DNA of 64,000 nucleotides from assembly GCF_014841115.1 (NCBI RefSeq), contig NZ_JACYTP010000009.1:62001-126000 (forward strand), given 5' to 3'. Of this stretch, positions 63,596-64,000 are shown one piece after another (position 1 is the first letter of the stretch; each line of letters begins with the position of its first letter). The position numbers and the translations under genes are program-made. The notes under the pieces were generated by a model. The model had not been told where the DNA came from. It was given only the letters and a program-made list of their open reading frames with translations, and ran no database searches. Origin of the DNA: Photobacterium arenosum (GTDB taxonomy: Bacteria; Pseudomonadota; Gammaproteobacteria; Enterobacterales; Vibrionaceae).

Positions 63596-64000
63596 TGCTG
63601 ATCCTTACTTTCCTGCAGATGAGCTTTCAGATTGTCGCTCTGTGATTTTTGTTGATGGCCGTTGTCGCCACCTCGCCGCCAGCGATGAAATCTCTCCAGC
63701 AATGCCAAAACCCGTTCCGGTTTATTGGCATTTTTCCATACACCTGCTGTGTATTTATTGGCTTCACTCATAGTGGGGTAAGGGTGAACCGTACCCAGAA
63801 TTTTGTTCAATCCAAGCCCGTGTTTCATTGCCAGGGTAAACTCCGCGAGAAGTTCTCCGGCCTGGTTACCCACAATGGTGGCACCGAGGATGGTATCTTT
63901 CCCTTTTGGGGTCAATACTTTAATAAAACCATAGTCTTCACCGTCAGCAATTGCGCGATCTAAATCATTCAATTCATACTGAGTGGTTTCCGCGTCTATG
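63592..64000 (-). CDS. Pyridine nucleotide-disulfide oxidoreductase (partial, C-terminal part)
   Basis: The frame enters from the right edge; 135 residues are visible. It shows the dimerisation domain of lipoamide-dehydrogenase/mercuric-reductase-type flavoproteins: ILGATIVGNQAGELLAEFTL and the catalytic HPYPTMSE (His-Glu pair). A charged tail of about 40 residues follows. It is translationally coupled to ynjB, suggesting a functional relation. Confidence 0.88.
   Translation of the reverse strand, partial: IDAETTQYELNDLDRAIADGEDYGFIKVLTPKGKDTILGATIVGNQAGELLAEFTLAMKHGLGLNKILGTVHPYPTMSEANKYTAGVWKNANKPERVLALLERFHRWRRGGDNGHQQKSQSDNLKAHLQESKDQQ

Overview
The window is chromosomal DNA of a marine-type gammaproteobacterium, most probably a member of the Vibrionaceae. 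That placement is an inference from gene content and order, not a database match. The evidence is a complete second (lateral-type) flagellar gene set, a DUF4144 gene, YdcH and YccA homologues, and PunC/PunR and Ynj proteins close to their enterobacterial counterparts.

Layout. 1-1806: the start of a YccA-like inner-membrane gene and an orphan amino-acid-binding lipoprotein. 1920-14279: lateral flagellar region 1. A leftward block (lytic transglycosylase, flgN, flgM, flgA) faces a rightward operon flgBCDEFGHIJKL plus a flagellin-like gene, closed by a strong terminator. 14280-18563: a run of small rightward accessory genes (two GNATs, DUF805, an HExxH lipoprotein, cupin, DUF1801, VOC, DUF4144) that resembles integron-cassette content, with one attC-like sequence in front. 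18643-27596: leftward genes fliD-fliS-fliT-fliK-fliL-lafS-motA-motB (lafB to lafU), then a small membrane protein, an M23 peptidase and a bactofilin. 28010-33020: an insertion between lafB and lafA with a secreted M28 aminopeptidase, an unknown two-repeat protein, and a REP-type (Y1/HUH) transposase flanked by oppositely oriented short repeats. 33138-50119: lafA flagellin, an EAL-like gene, flhA-flhB-fliRQPNM (leftward), then motY-lafK-fliEFGHIJ (rightward). 50201-64000: ordinary chromosomal genes, namely a LysE exporter plus a decayed copy, an OFA-family transporter, YdcH, a GGDEF/EAL protein, punC/punR, ynjFDCB, and the C-terminus of a flavin disulfide reductase.

How the flagellar genes fit together. 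lafK encodes a sigma-54 activator. Two sigma-54-type -24/-12 sequences are visible, one before flgB and a consensus match before fliD. The fliD operon carries lafS (sigma-28), and lafA is preceded by a sigma-28-like promoter. The sequence therefore reads as a cascade LafK/sigma-54 -> LafS -> LafA, with FlgM as the anti-sigma factor. The stator (LafT/LafU) looks proton-driven. FliM lacks the usual N-terminal CheY-binding segment, and there are no chemotaxis genes, no fliO and no flhF/flhG. FlgJ lacks its muramidase half, while a separate lytic transglycosylase sits beside flgN.

The features most worth following up are the bactofilin/M23/small-membrane-protein module appended to the motor operon, the catalytically dead EAL-like protein at the end of the flhA operon, the two-repeat protein and REP-transposase island that splits the laf genes, and a 3 x 11-bp repeat between fliM and motY. 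I saw no tRNA, rRNA, CRISPR array or integrase. All product names rest on reading the sequence and on remembered family features; no searches were run.
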